From the NCBI GenBank assembly GCA_015064695.1, contig SVRS01000010.1, positions 1-54,290 on the forward strand: a stretch of 54,290 nucleotides of DNA, read 5' to 3'. Under the pieces are notes generated by a model. The model did no database searches. It saw nothing but the letters and a program-made list of their open reading frames with translations, and was not told the origin of the DNA. Position 1 is the first letter of the stretch. Each line of letters opens with the position of its first letter. Shown here piece after piece: positions 31,599 through 44,176 of this stretch. The position numbers and the translations under genes were made by a program. Source of the DNA: Oscillospiraceae bacterium (lineage in GTDB: Bacteria; Bacillota; Clostridia; Oscillospirales; CAG-272).

Positions 31599-32432
31599 TT
31601 ACCGAGGTTGTTCAGATTTTTTAAAAGTACATGAATATGGGAAATCAATTTCCCGCCCACACGTATCAAAGCCCGATACGTGACGCTCCGTCCGGGCCGA
31701 GGCCATAACCTCTCCCACTCGCTCTGCGGTCATACGAATTTGCTCCTCTCGGCTGATCGAGGGGATCCCGTCCCCTTCCTGAGGACCGTACATACCGAAA
31801 TAGGCATGGCAGCCGCCGTCTATCACCAACTCAGCCGCATTCGCGGGCAGGTTGGCACGGCACTCCTCGTATTTATCCCGATTCATGACCCGATCCTCAC
31901 TGCCGTATACGGACAGCACGGTCAGATCGGTACGGGAAAGATCCGCCGTGGAGTAGGCTCCCAGCAGAATGAGGCCCTCGTATTCATCGGTACGGTCGGC
32001 AACATAGGATGCCGCCATGGAGCCGCCCAGCGAATGTCCGCCGATATACCAATCTTGGACGTGAGGGTATTCCTCTTGGATGCCGTCGGCTGCATTTATG
32101 TCCAAAACCGCAAGATGAAAGGGCATTTCTATCAAAACACAGAGGATCCCCTGCTCAGAAAGAGCCTGCATCAACGGGATATACGCGGTATATTCCACCT
32201 TACCGCCGGGATAAAAGATCAGGCCCTTGGTAGCATCTGCAGGCTCGAATACGATCAGCCCGTCGGGATCCTCCTTCCAGGTACACCCCTCGGGCAGAAA
32301 AGCTCCGACGGCCTGCAGGTCAGCGGGGTAATAGTCTCTCAGGTAGACGGCACCAGCACCGATCATTAGACACAAAGCCAGCACCACCGCCGATACGACA
32401 ATAACCCACTTCCTTTTGTTCAGATTCTTCAT
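31599..32432 (-). CDS. Membrane-anchored alpha/beta hydrolase
   Basis: 277 aa. A single N-terminal transmembrane helix (about 8-30) anchors a hydrolase domain facing the outside. The nucleophile elbow is GGHSLGGSMAA, an acid is likely in SVYGSEDRV, and the catalytic His is in DGGCHAYFGMYGPQEGD; this is the dienelactone-hydrolase-like Abhydrolase_5 pattern. The ATG at 32432 follows GGGAGG and overlaps the upstream acetyltransferase stop (ATGA). It is last in an operon with two acetyltransferases and a nitroreductase. The substrate is unknown. Confidence 0.8.
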   Translation of the reverse strand: MKNLNKRKWVIVVSAVVLALCLMIGAGAVYLRDYYPADLQAVGAFLPEGCTWKEDPDGLIVFEPADATKGLIFYPGGKVEYTAYIPLMQALSEQGILCVLIEMPFHLAVLDINAADGIQEEYPHVQDWYIGGHSLGGSMAASYVADRTDEYEGLILLGAYSTADLSRTDLTVLSVYGSEDRVMNRDKYEECRANLPANAAELVIDGGCHAYFGMYGPQEGDGIPSISREEQIRMTAERVGEVMASARTERHVSGFDTCGREIDFPYSCTFKKSEQPR

Positions 32433-32971
32433 GCTTCTGCCTCCCGTAGCCGCATATGATTCCATTCCTCACGCGTCAGCTCGTACACATAGCACAAGCC
32501 GTCCCAATCGGGATATTCCTTGATCTTCTTCATACCCATAGAGGCCGCGGTAGAGTAGGAGGCGACATTGGCAGAGGTCATGTAGGAGTAGACACGATCG
32601 AAATCCGTATGTGTGAAGAACCAATCCCGCACTGCGCGGGCGGCCTCCTTCCCGTAGCCCTGTCGCCAGTAATTCTTGTGGATATGGTAGCCGATCTCGG
32701 GCAAAAGCTCACCGTCAATATTCTGCATGGTGATGCCGCAATCTCCGATAAGCTCCCCCGTCTCCTTCAGCTCCATGGCCCACAGACCGTAGCCGTAGGT
32801 TTTGTAGTTTTCAAGGCTCCAGCTCAGCCAACGGCGGGTCCCCTTTTCGTCATAGGGCTTCGGATAATGACGCATGGTTACGGGATCGGACAGGATCTCG
32901 TACAGGCCGTCGAAGTCCCCCTCCGTATATTCCCGCAGGATCAATCGCTCGGTTTCTAGGATCATTTTCAT
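32429..32971 (-). CDS. GNAT-family N-acetyltransferase (RimJ/RimL-like)
   Basis: 180 aa. It begins with the typical ILETERLILREYTEGDF and has the acetyl-CoA-binding region GYHIHKNYWRQGYGKEAARAV plus the later VASYSTAASMGMKKI block. Such enzymes acetylate protein N-termini or small amines; the substrate here is not predictable. It overlaps the hydrolase gene by 4 bp and follows a second GNAT gene after 27 nt. Confidence 0.88.
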   Translation of the reverse strand: MKMILETERLILREYTEGDFDGLYEILSDPVTMRHYPKPYDEKGTRRWLSWSLENYKTYGYGLWAMELKETGELIGDCGITMQNIDGELLPEIGYHIHKNYWRQGYGKEAARAVRDWFFTHTDFDRVYSYMTSANVASYSTAASMGMKKIKEYPDWDGLCYVYELTREEWNHMRLREAEA

Positions 32972-32998
32972 GGCATGCTTCCCTTCCTTGTCACATAT

Positions 32999-33496
32999 TC
33001 AAGCTTGCCCATTCCCGCCGCCCTCTGCAAAGGATTCCAGGCGTGTGCCGGTCAATCGATAAATGGTCCATTCGTCCATGGACACAGCGCCCAGGGATCT
33101 GTAGAAATCAATGCTGGGTTGATTCCAATCCAGGCAGCACCATTCCAGCCGGCCGCATCCCCGCTCTACGGTGATGCGCGCCAGCTCCCGGATCAGCGCC
33201 TTTCCGTGCCCTCGTCCGCGGTAGTCGGGCTTGACGAACAGATCCTCCAGGTAGATACCGGCTCGGCCAAGGAAGGTAGAGAAGTTATGGAAGAACAGGG
33301 CAAAGCCCACCTCCACGCCATCCTCCATCGCAAATATGACCTCTGCCTTTTTCTTCTCAAAGATCCATTCCCGTATCAACGCCTCATCCGCCACGACCTG
33401 ATCGGACATTTTTTCATAAGCGGCCAGGCCTTGGATAAACTCCAGGATCAGAGCCGCATCCTGTTCATTGGCCAATCGAAATTCGGTCCGATTCAT
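32999..33496 (-). CDS. GNAT-family N-acetyltransferase (spermidine/diamine type)
   Basis: 165 aa. The acetyl-CoA-binding motif is LFVKPDYRGRGHGKALIREL, followed by RLEWCCLDWNQPSIDFYRSLGA, the pattern of SSAT-like diamine acetyltransferases. The ATG at 33496 lies 1 nt after the nitroreductase stop with GGAGGTG just upstream, so translation is coupled. An amine or polyamine substrate is suggested by family resemblance only. Confidence 0.88.
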   Translation of the reverse strand: MNRTEFRLANEQDAALILEFIQGLAAYEKMSDQVVADEALIREWIFEKKKAEVIFAMEDGVEVGFALFFHNFSTFLGRAGIYLEDLFVKPDYRGRGHGKALIRELARITVERGCGRLEWCCLDWNQPSIDFYRSLGAVSMDEWTIYRLTGTRLESFAEGGGNGQA

Positions 33497-33497
33497 A

Positions 33498-34043
33498 TCA
33501 CACCTCCGAGACGGTATCCGCATATTTTACGAGATCCTCTATATCCTTGCGCTTCTTCACGCGCAGAGGATCCCCCTCCTTGGCATAGCCCAGGGTAATC
33601 ACAAGGCGCACCGCTCCATCGATCCCGCAGATCTTGCGGATCTCCTCGTCCTCCAGCCATCCCAGAATACAGGTGGCCAGGCCTTGGGCGGTGGCTTCAG
33701 CTGTGATATATGCAGACAGGATCCCGATATCGATGGAGCGATAATCGTTTTTCTTCACTCTGGCACCCAGCGCTGCCGTTGCCACATAGGGTTTTTCGGA
33801 GATCACCAGCATCACGGGGGCATCCGTGGCGAATTTATTCATGCCCATGCCTTGGGTAGCCTTGGCCACCTGCTTGGCGGTCTCGCCTCTGCATACGGTA
33901 ATGTGGTAGGGCTGGCCGTTGCATGCCGACGGTGCAAGGCGAGCCGTCTGTAAAACGCGCTCCAGCTTTTCCTGCTCTACCCTGCGGCTTGGATCATAAC
34001 TGCGGCAGGATTGCCGCAGTTCAGCAATTTCAGTAAAATTCAT
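33498..34043 (-). CDS. Nitroreductase-family flavoprotein
   Basis: 181 aa FMN-dependent oxidoreductase. The FMN-binding signatures RQSCRSYD near the N-terminus and APSACNGQPYHITV are clear, and LVITLGYAKEGDPLRVKKRK ends the fold. It is a short, complete version of the family. First gene of a four-gene operon with two GNATs and a hydrolase; GGGAGG precedes the ATG. The operon has the flavour of detoxification of xenobiotics, which is inference. No strong promoter is visible in the short gap upstream. Confidence 0.88.
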   Translation of the reverse strand: MNFTEIAELRQSCRSYDPSRRVEQEKLERVLQTARLAPSACNGQPYHITVCRGETAKQVAKATQGMGMNKFATDAPVMLVISEKPYVATAALGARVKKNDYRSIDIGILSAYITAEATAQGLATCILGWLEDEEIRKICGIDGAVRLVITLGYAKEGDPLRVKKRKDIEDLVKYADTVSEV

Positions 34044-34118
34044 AATGCTCCTCCCTTAAATAGAACATGATTGATTGAGGGCGGTTGCCTTCGACCGGTA
34101 TATTCGTTTCGCTTTCAT

Positions 34119-34166
34119 AAAAAAGCCAAAAGGCAACGGTTACCGATGCGTAGCGGTAACCGTTGC
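34119..34166 (-). terminator. Terminator of the 547-aa membrane protein gene
   Basis: A perfect 13-bp stem (GCAACGGTTACCG / CGGTAACCGTTGC, 34133-34166) is followed on the minus strand by CTTTTGGCTTTTTT. Confidence 0.9.
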
Positions 34167-34177
34167 AGGACTCCGAT

Positions 34178-35821
34178 TTACGGATTCGATTCGCTCCAAC
34201 CGATGATCACACGAATCTTTTCGTGCGACGTAGGGCTGTAGCTGACGGACAAGGACATTCCCTTTTCCACGAGGATGAGGCTTTCATCCGAGGCCAGCTG
34301 ACCGCGGTACACGATACCGTCCTCGGCGGTAATATACACCACCGTCTCACCACCTACGGTAGCCAGGCGAACATCCTTGACCAGGATACTTGCGTTTTGG
34401 GTCTCGGGAGCGGGCAGATCCTCCTCGGTGATCACACCGCGCTTAGCCAACTCCTCCAGGTAGGCCTGCTTAGCCGAGGTCTGGGAATCCCCCGTAGCCA
34501 CGATGCTATAGTTCTTCACGTTGACCAGCGCGTACAGCTTGACCAAGCCGTTTTCGTCCTTCAGGACCATGATATAGGTGGCCTCGCCCTCCACGTTGAT
34601 GAGAGAGGGGAAAGAAGCGGTGTAGCGCTTCTCCTGGACCTCACCCTGGGCGGCACCCATAGCGGAATACTCCTCTGCGCCGATCACAGGGTAGTACTTA
34701 TACTCTCCCGTACGGGCATTGGAAATGATAAATCCGATATTAGACTCGTCGGAGGTAACCGAGGTCACGCCGGTGTAGTACCACACGTCATCGCCGCGAA
34801 CGATATAGCCGTAGCCGTCGGTAGTCGTTTTGCAATCTCGGTTGCCAATGACCGAATTCCAGAAGCCGCCGGCCAGTGTGCCGTACCAATTGTACTTCTC
34901 GCAAGCCAGATCGCCGTCGTAGACGTTATCGATCCAAGAGGGAGAGGAATCCACGGGATAGATCTCCGAGGTTCCGTCGCAGGGATTGAAAATGATGACC
35001 TCACTCACGTCCATAGCACCGAACAAACCCACGCGGGGCTTCATGCAGGAGACGATATAGTAGGGGTTTCCTTCCTCGTCGATCTCAAAGTTCACGCTGG
35101 AAAAGATCTTGGTGGGATAGGAAAAACGAAGCTTTCGCATCAGATCCTCTCCAAAAAAGGCGCTGTCCACATAGATCATGGGCTGCTCGAACTGGATATA
35201 ATCCGCGTCGTTGTTGACGGGATCCACCATGACGTAACCGGGGACACCGTTTGCGGAGTTATTGATCCAGCGGAAGAAATCCACGTATTCCAGATTCGCT
35301 ACTTTCTTGGGAGTACCCTTGTAGTTGATCTGATTGTAGTCCGGGCTGAGATTGTACTGGGAGACCACGTTGGAGAGGGCGCCCAGCTCACGGTTACCGA
35401 GGATAGAGGCGGAGGCCGTGTCCATCAAGGAAATATTGCTGACCACGTCGGCTTCGGGCATATCCTGAGCAAAATCCGCCTGATCCACTTGAATGACCGA
35501 TGCATATTTCCGGGCATTGAAGAAGGTGGAGGAAACCACACCGCCCAGCACCAGCACCGCGACGGGGATTGCAATAATGGCAAGAAAGATCTTATTGACC
35601 TTCAGTTTTCCGGTGGGAGTAGCTTTTTGTCCGTTCTTCGCCCCTACGGACAGGCCGCTGACCACGCCCAAGGGTAAGCCATAGAAGAATGCAACCAAAA
35701 TTAAATACGTCCAGAAGCCTGTGTTGAACACGTTGAGTGCAGGAAGCATCAGATAGTACGACAGAGCTGTAAGTGCCGTACCGATCAGCACGGCCAGGAT
35801 AATACGGGGTGTTTTTTTCAT
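34178..35821 (-). CDS. Membrane-anchored extracytoplasmic protein, unknown function
   Basis: 547 aa, family not recognised. The N-terminal 110 residues hold three hydrophobic helices (about 7-28, 36-58, 80-105), the last anchoring a large beta-rich domain of about 430 residues without cysteine pairs or obvious catalytic motifs. Repeated YxIVS, YIVRG and YIMVLKD strands and a C-terminal OB-like stretch (ASILVKDVRLATV, VVYITAEDGIVYRGQL) are visible. It is monocistronic, with a consensus promoter and a strong terminator, suggesting a well-expressed housekeeping envelope protein. Nothing points to a specific reaction. Confidence 0.75.
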   Translation of the reverse strand: MKKTPRIILAVLIGTALTALSYYLMLPALNVFNTGFWTYLILVAFFYGLPLGVVSGLSVGAKNGQKATPTGKLKVNKIFLAIIAIPVAVLVLGGVVSSTFFNARKYASVIQVDQADFAQDMPEADVVSNISLMDTASASILGNRELGALSNVVSQYNLSPDYNQINYKGTPKKVANLEYVDFFRWINNSANGVPGYVMVDPVNNDADYIQFEQPMIYVDSAFFGEDLMRKLRFSYPTKIFSSVNFEIDEEGNPYYIVSCMKPRVGLFGAMDVSEVIIFNPCDGTSEIYPVDSSPSWIDNVYDGDLACEKYNWYGTLAGGFWNSVIGNRDCKTTTDGYGYIVRGDDVWYYTGVTSVTSDESNIGFIISNARTGEYKYYPVIGAEEYSAMGAAQGEVQEKRYTASFPSLINVEGEATYIMVLKDENGLVKLYALVNVKNYSIVATGDSQTSAKQAYLEELAKRGVITEEDLPAPETQNASILVKDVRLATVGGETVVYITAEDGIVYRGQLASDESLILVEKGMSLSVSYSPTSHEKIRVIIGWSESNP

Positions 35822-35853
35822 AGAAACAACGCCCTCCTTTCTGTGATGTATGT

Positions 35854-35882
35854 ATTATACCACAATTTTTTGTTGTTGTCAA
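35854..35882 (-). promoter_or_regulatory. Consensus promoter of the 547-aa membrane protein gene
   Basis: Minus strand TTGACA, 17-bp spacer ending TGTGG, TATAAT; AAAGGAGGG follows before the ATG at 35821. Confidence 0.85.
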
Positions 35883-35958
35883 GTGATTGGATAAAAAAAT
35901 CTAAAATTTTCTGCATGATTATCCCATCGTTCTTCCTTGAAAGCCCTTAAAAAGGGGG

Positions 35959-35995
35959 CCGGAGAAGATCTTCTTAAAAAGAGGCTCTTCTCCGG
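35959..35995 (-). terminator. Hairpin after tex
   Basis: A 10-bp perfect stem CCGGAGAAGA / TCTTCTCCGG is followed on the minus strand by CCCCCTTTTT. It lies 10 bp past the tex stop at 36005. The T run is displaced by five C, so strength is uncertain. Confidence 0.6.
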
Positions 35996-36004
35996 AAAAA
36001 AACA

Positions 36005-38158
36005 TTACTCTTTAAACTTCATGGTCAAACCGATCCGCTTCTTCTGTACGTCCACGGAAAGAACCTTAACCTTGACCACGTCACCCAAGGAAACCGCCTC
36101 GGAGGGGTGCTTGATGAACTTGGTAGAAAGCTGGGAAATATGCACCAGTCCGTCCTGGTGTACGCCGATATCCACGAAGGCACCGAAGTCCGTGACGTTA
36201 CGAACGGTTCCCGTGAGGATCATATCGGGCTTCAGGTCGGAAAGGGACAGCACGTCCTCCCGGAGGACAGGAGCATCGAAGCCGTCGCGAATGTCGCGGC
36301 CGGGCTTTTCCAGCTCGGTAATGATGTCCATGAGAGTGGGCTCACCGATGCCCAAGGTCTCGGCGGTCTTGGCAACGCCAGCCTTGATGACCTTGGACTT
36401 GAGGAAGGAAAGGTTCCCTGCCTTCAGATCCTCCTCGGTGTAATCGAACATGGCCAGCAGGGCCTTGGCGGCGGCGTAGGATTCGGGGTGAACACCCGTG
36501 TTGTCCAGGATCTCCTTACCGCCGGGGATACGGAGGAAGCCCGCGCACTGCTCGTAGGCTTTAGCGCCAATGCGGGGCACCTTGGTGATCTGGGATCGGG
36601 TTTCGAACTCGCCGTTCTCCTCGCGGTACTTGACGATGTTCTTGGCGGCGGTGGCATTGATACCCGCGATGTAGGCCAGAAGCGAATGGGAAGCGGTATT
36701 CACGTCCACACCGACGGAGTTGACGCAATCCTCTACCACACCGCCCAGAGCCTCATCCAGCCGAGCCTGCTTCATGTCATGCTGGTACTGACCCACGCCG
36801 ATGCCCTTGGGGTCGATCTTCACCAGCTCGGCCAGGGGGTCCTGCAGGCGTCGGGCAATGGAAACGGCCGATCTCTGCATGACGTCGAAGTCGGGGAACT
36901 CCTCCGCGGCCAGCTCGGAGGCGGAATAAATGGATGCGCCTGCCTCGCTGACGATGATGTACTTGGTGTTCCCGTCCAGCTCCTTGAGAATGTCCGCGAT
37001 GAACTGCTCGCTCTCGCGGGAGGCGGTGCCGTTACCAATGGCAACCACGTCTACCCCGTAGGTACGGATGAGCTTCTTGACCACGGCGGTCGCATGCTCC
37101 AGGCGGTTCTTCATGGTGGGATAGATCACGGCGGTATCCAACACCTTACCCGTTCGGTCTACCACTGCCAGCTTACAGCCGTGGGCGTAGCCGGGATCAA
37201 AGCCCAGAACTACCTTACCCTTAAGGGGAGGCTGCATGAGCAGGTGGGAGAGGTTGTCCGAGAAGACCTTAATGGCACCCTCGCAGGCGGTATCGAACAG
37301 GTCGTTCCGGATCTCCCGCTCGATGGAAGGGGCGATGAGGCGGGTGTAGCTGTCGGTGACCGCGTCACGGACGTAGGGCATGGCGGGGGAGGTGGTGGAG
37401 GTCAGCACGCTGTTGTACAGAAAGCCCAGCACCGTCTCCTCGGGGACGGTGAGGCTGACCTTGAGATACTCCTCCTTCTCGCCGCGGTTGATGGCCAAAA
37501 TGCGGTGGCCGGGGAGCTTTTTGATGGCCTCACTGAAATCATAGTACATGGCGTAGACCGAATCCTCCTCCTTGGCGGCCTTGGTCACGATGGAGCCGTA
37601 GTCAAAGGTCAGGGTACGGAGCTTCTTGCGGTACTCAGCATTGTCGGACACGTCCTCCGCGATGATATCCATGGCACCCTGCAGGGCATCCTGCACGGTA
37701 TGAACATCCTTTTCGGGGTCAATATAGGCCTCGGCCTGCACCTCAATGGCGGGGTCATAGGTCTTTTCCTGGGCCAGAATCAGCTGTGCCAGGGGCTCCA
37801 AACCGCGCTCGCGAGCGACGGATGCGCGGGTCTTGCGCTTGGGACGGAAGGGGCGGTAGATGTCGTCCACCTCGGTGACGGTCACAGCACGGTCAATGGC
37901 GGCCACGATCTCGTCGGTGAGCTTGCCCTGGGCATCGATGAGGTTCTTGACCTCCTCCTTGCGCTTTTCCAGGTTACGCAGGGCGGTCAATCGTTCCTCC
38001 AGGGTACGAAGGACGGTGTCATCCAGGCTGCCCGTGACCTCCTTACGGTAGCGGGCAATGAAGGGAATGGTGTTGCCCTCGTCAATGAGGGCGACGGTCT
38101 TTTCGACTTGGTCTACGGTGAGGTTGAGTTCTTGTGCGAGGGTCTCGATGATGGTCAT
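36005..38158 (-). CDS. tex: Tex-family RNA-binding transcription accessory protein
   Basis: 717 aa, full length. The N-terminal Tex helical domain opens with ETLAQELNLTVDQVEKTVAL and has TIPFIARYRKEVTG. The YqgF-like nuclease-fold domain has VVLGFDPGYAHGCKLAVVD. Helix-hairpin-helix repeats follow (GVDVNTASHSLLAYIAGI, GAKAYEQCAGFLRIPGG), and a C-terminal S1 domain (LTGTVRNVTDFGAFVDIGV, DGLVHISQLS) binds nucleic acid. The ATG at 38158 follows CGGAGA at a rather long spacing; a 77-codon upstream extension overlaps the neighbouring fragment and is rejected. Tex proteins affect transcription and RNA quality control. Confidence 0.95.
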   Translation of the reverse strand: MTIIETLAQELNLTVDQVEKTVALIDEGNTIPFIARYRKEVTGSLDDTVLRTLEERLTALRNLEKRKEEVKNLIDAQGKLTDEIVAAIDRAVTVTEVDDIYRPFRPKRKTRASVARERGLEPLAQLILAQEKTYDPAIEVQAEAYIDPEKDVHTVQDALQGAMDIIAEDVSDNAEYRKKLRTLTFDYGSIVTKAAKEEDSVYAMYYDFSEAIKKLPGHRILAINRGEKEEYLKVSLTVPEETVLGFLYNSVLTSTTSPAMPYVRDAVTDSYTRLIAPSIEREIRNDLFDTACEGAIKVFSDNLSHLLMQPPLKGKVVLGFDPGYAHGCKLAVVDRTGKVLDTAVIYPTMKNRLEHATAVVKKLIRTYGVDVVAIGNGTASRESEQFIADILKELDGNTKYIIVSEAGASIYSASELAAEEFPDFDVMQRSAVSIARRLQDPLAELVKIDPKGIGVGQYQHDMKQARLDEALGGVVEDCVNSVGVDVNTASHSLLAYIAGINATAAKNIVKYREENGEFETRSQITKVPRIGAKAYEQCAGFLRIPGGKEILDNTGVHPESYAAAKALLAMFDYTEEDLKAGNLSFLKSKVIKAGVAKTAETLGIGEPTLMDIITELEKPGRDIRDGFDAPVLREDVLSLSDLKPDMILTGTVRNVTDFGAFVDIGVHQDGLVHISQLSTKFIKHPSEAVSLGDVVKVKVLSVDVQKKRIGLTMKFKE

Positions 38159-38190
38159 GGGTAATTTTCTCCGTTTGGTATGTGTAGTAA

Positions 38191-38448
38191 TCAAATGATT
38201 TGCGAAAAACAAAAATTGGCGATCAATAGGAACAGCAGCAGGTACAGCGCACTGCGCAGAAGTATGCTCCTCATCTCCAGGAGCATGACCCGTCGGAAAT
38301 CTCGCTCGGTCATGCCCATGGACAGGTAGGCGCGGCCTGCCGGCTTGCGCTGTTCCAGTTGGGTGCGGATGAGTAGGACCCCACCCCACACGCCCTGGGC
38401 GGTGAGGAGCAGGAATCCTGCGGCGATGATAGCCAAAAGTCCCGTCAC
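38191..38448 (-). pseudogene. Fragment resembling the C-terminus of an FtsX-type permease
   Basis: 85 codons from a GTG. Two hydrophobic segments flank QLEQRKPAGRAYLSMGMTERDFRRVMLLEM. That block resembles the loop before the last helix of FtsX/MacB permeases, where a sequence such as LRxxGMxxRxxxRxxLxE recurs. The rest of such a permease is absent and no good ribosome site precedes it. It is either a truncated remnant or a small membrane protein. Confidence 0.45.
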
Positions 38449-38538
38449 CGATCAGGGAATATTGATCCTAATGATCATGACGCAAAAAGACGGCTATAAT
38501 TACGGAATGAAATACTTTTTTCCGCAGTCCTCCTAAGG

Positions 38539-42422
<3,884 letters not shown>

Positions 42423-42426
42423 CTAT

Positions 42427-42455
42427 ATGATACCATTTTTTCTTCCAAAAGTCAA
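42427..42455 (-). promoter_or_regulatory. lacZ promoter
   Basis: Minus strand TTGACT, 17-bp spacer ending ATGG, TATCAT, about 45 bp upstream of the lacZ ATG. No clear operator was recognised. Confidence 0.75.
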
Positions 42456-42536
42456 TAATTTCTAGGAAAACAGGCCGAAAGGATTGACAGATTTTTTGAG
42501 GAAATACGGCATTTTGTACGAGGATCGCTGTTGGTC

Positions 42537-42578
42537 AAAAAAGACGGCCGTCTGCTGTTGCTGGCAGGAGGCCGTCTT
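42537..42578 (-). terminator. Terminator of the trkA-trkH operon
   Basis: AAGACGGCC pairs with GGCCGTCTT, with an inner CTGC/GGCAG pair (42541-42578), followed by T6 on the minus strand. It lies about 155 bp past the trkH stop; the sequence between holds nothing recognisable. Confidence 0.85.
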
Positions 42579-42732
42579 ATATCAAGAGACGTATTTGATT
42601 TTTTTCTCGGGTTGATAGCTGATGATAAAACCATCCTCAGCACGCCCAAGATCAGCGTCTTAAAGGACTGCACGTTTCGCACGGCCAGCAGAAGCCTGCC
42701 GATCCACCGTTAACATAAAACCCTTTCTGCCC

Positions 42733-44166
42733 CTATTTCCTCCAGGTCCCCGGCGCGAACAGCACCAGCATGGGGAACAGCTCCAGTCGTCCCGCCAGCA
42801 TATCGAAGATCAGCACCAGCTTGGACGGAATGGAAAAGAAGGCGAAGTTGCCCGTGGGACCCACCAGGTTCAGACCCGGACCTATGTTGTTGATGGTGGC
42901 CGTAACCGCCGTGAAATTGGTGATCAGGTCGTGATCGTCAAAGGAAATCAAGATCATGGACCCGACAAAGATCAGCACGTACCACATCATGTAGACGTTG
43001 ACCGAGCGGACCACCTCGGGCTCGACGGGGTGACCGTCAATGGTGACCCGCTTGACACGACGGGGGTGGGCCAGATTGCCCAATTCATTGGCCGCGCCGC
43101 GGAGCAGGATCAACAGTCGGGAGATCTTCAGACCGCCGCCCGTGGAGCCTGCGCAGGCACCGATGAACATAATAAGCACCAGCAGGGCGCGGGACAGCTC
43201 GGGCCACAGGTTAAAGTCCGCCGTGGCAAAGCCGGTGGTGGAGATGAGAGAGGCCACGGTAAAGGCCACGTGGCGCAGGGCCTCGCCCAGGGTGTCAAAC
43301 ATTCCCCGCACGTTCAGAGTGATGACCAGAATGACAATGCCCACGATGTAGACGAACCGGCGGAACTCGGTGTTGAAGGCATCCTTGAACCGCCCCAGAA
43401 GGATGAGGTAATAGCAGCTGAAATTCACCGAGAACAGGAGCATAAAAACCGTCACCACGATCTGTATGTAGGGTGAGTAGCTCGCCATGCTGTCGTTTAG
43501 CACACCGAAGCCGCCCGTACCCGCCGTACCAAAGGCGGTCGTCAAGGCTTCGAAAACACTCATGCCGCCGCAAAGCAACAGAATGAACATGATGAAGGTC
43601 AGTGTCAGGTAGATGGAATACAGGATCAGAGCCGTAGTACGGACCCGCGGCACCAGCTTGGACACCGAAGGACCGGGGCTCTCGGCCTTCATGATGTGCA
43701 TATTCTGGCCGCCCGACAGGGGAACAAAGGCCATGACGAAGACCAGCACACCCATGCCGCCTACCCAGTGGGTAAAGCTCCGCCACATGAGTATACATTT
43801 GGGCAGAGGCTCCACCGCCGTAAGGATGGAAGCGCCCGTGGTGGTAAAGCCCGAAACGGTCTCAAAAAGGGCATCCACGTAGTTGGGAATACACCCAGAC
43901 AGGAAAAACGGCAGTGCGCCGAACAGGGACAGGACGATCCAGGACAGGGCCACGATGACAAATCCCTCGCGGGCATAAAGCACCGGGTCCTTGGGCTTTT
44001 TCCAGACGAAAAGACCGCCGATGCCCCCGCACAGGAGCATGCTCAGCAGGAAATACCAAAGCTGGGATTCACCGTAGACGATCGCCGTGACGGCAGGCAC
44101 CAGCATGAATCCGCACTCAAATAGGAGGAGCCAACCCAGAATATTACGAATCATTCGGTAATTCAT
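42733..44166 (-). CDS. trkH: Trk/Ktr-type potassium transporter, membrane subunit
   Basis: 477 aa. Four pore-loop repeats can be read: SGFTTTGASI, GTAGTGGFG, GACAGSTGGGLK and INNIGPGLN, each giving the filter glycine of the Trk/Ktr/HKT K+ channel-like transporters. About ten transmembrane helices are present. It forms the membrane pore for K+ uptake gated by TrkA, whose gene ends 10 nt upstream. The ribosome site is GAGAGG. Confidence 0.95.
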   Translation of the reverse strand: MNYRMIRNILGWLLLFECGFMLVPAVTAIVYGESQLWYFLLSMLLCGGIGGLFVWKKPKDPVLYAREGFVIVALSWIVLSLFGALPFFLSGCIPNYVDALFETVSGFTTTGASILTAVEPLPKCILMWRSFTHWVGGMGVLVFVMAFVPLSGGQNMHIMKAESPGPSVSKLVPRVRTTALILYSIYLTLTFIMFILLLCGGMSVFEALTTAFGTAGTGGFGVLNDSMASYSPYIQIVVTVFMLLFSVNFSCYYLILLGRFKDAFNTEFRRFVYIVGIVILVITLNVRGMFDTLGEALRHVAFTVASLISTTGFATADFNLWPELSRALLVLIMFIGACAGSTGGGLKISRLLILLRGAANELGNLAHPRRVKRVTIDGHPVEPEVVRSVNVYMMWYVLIFVGSMILISFDDHDLITNFTAVTATINNIGPGLNLVGPTGNFAFFSIPSKLVLIFDMLAGRLELFPMLVLFAPGTWRK

Positions 44167-44176
44167 AGCGCACCTC

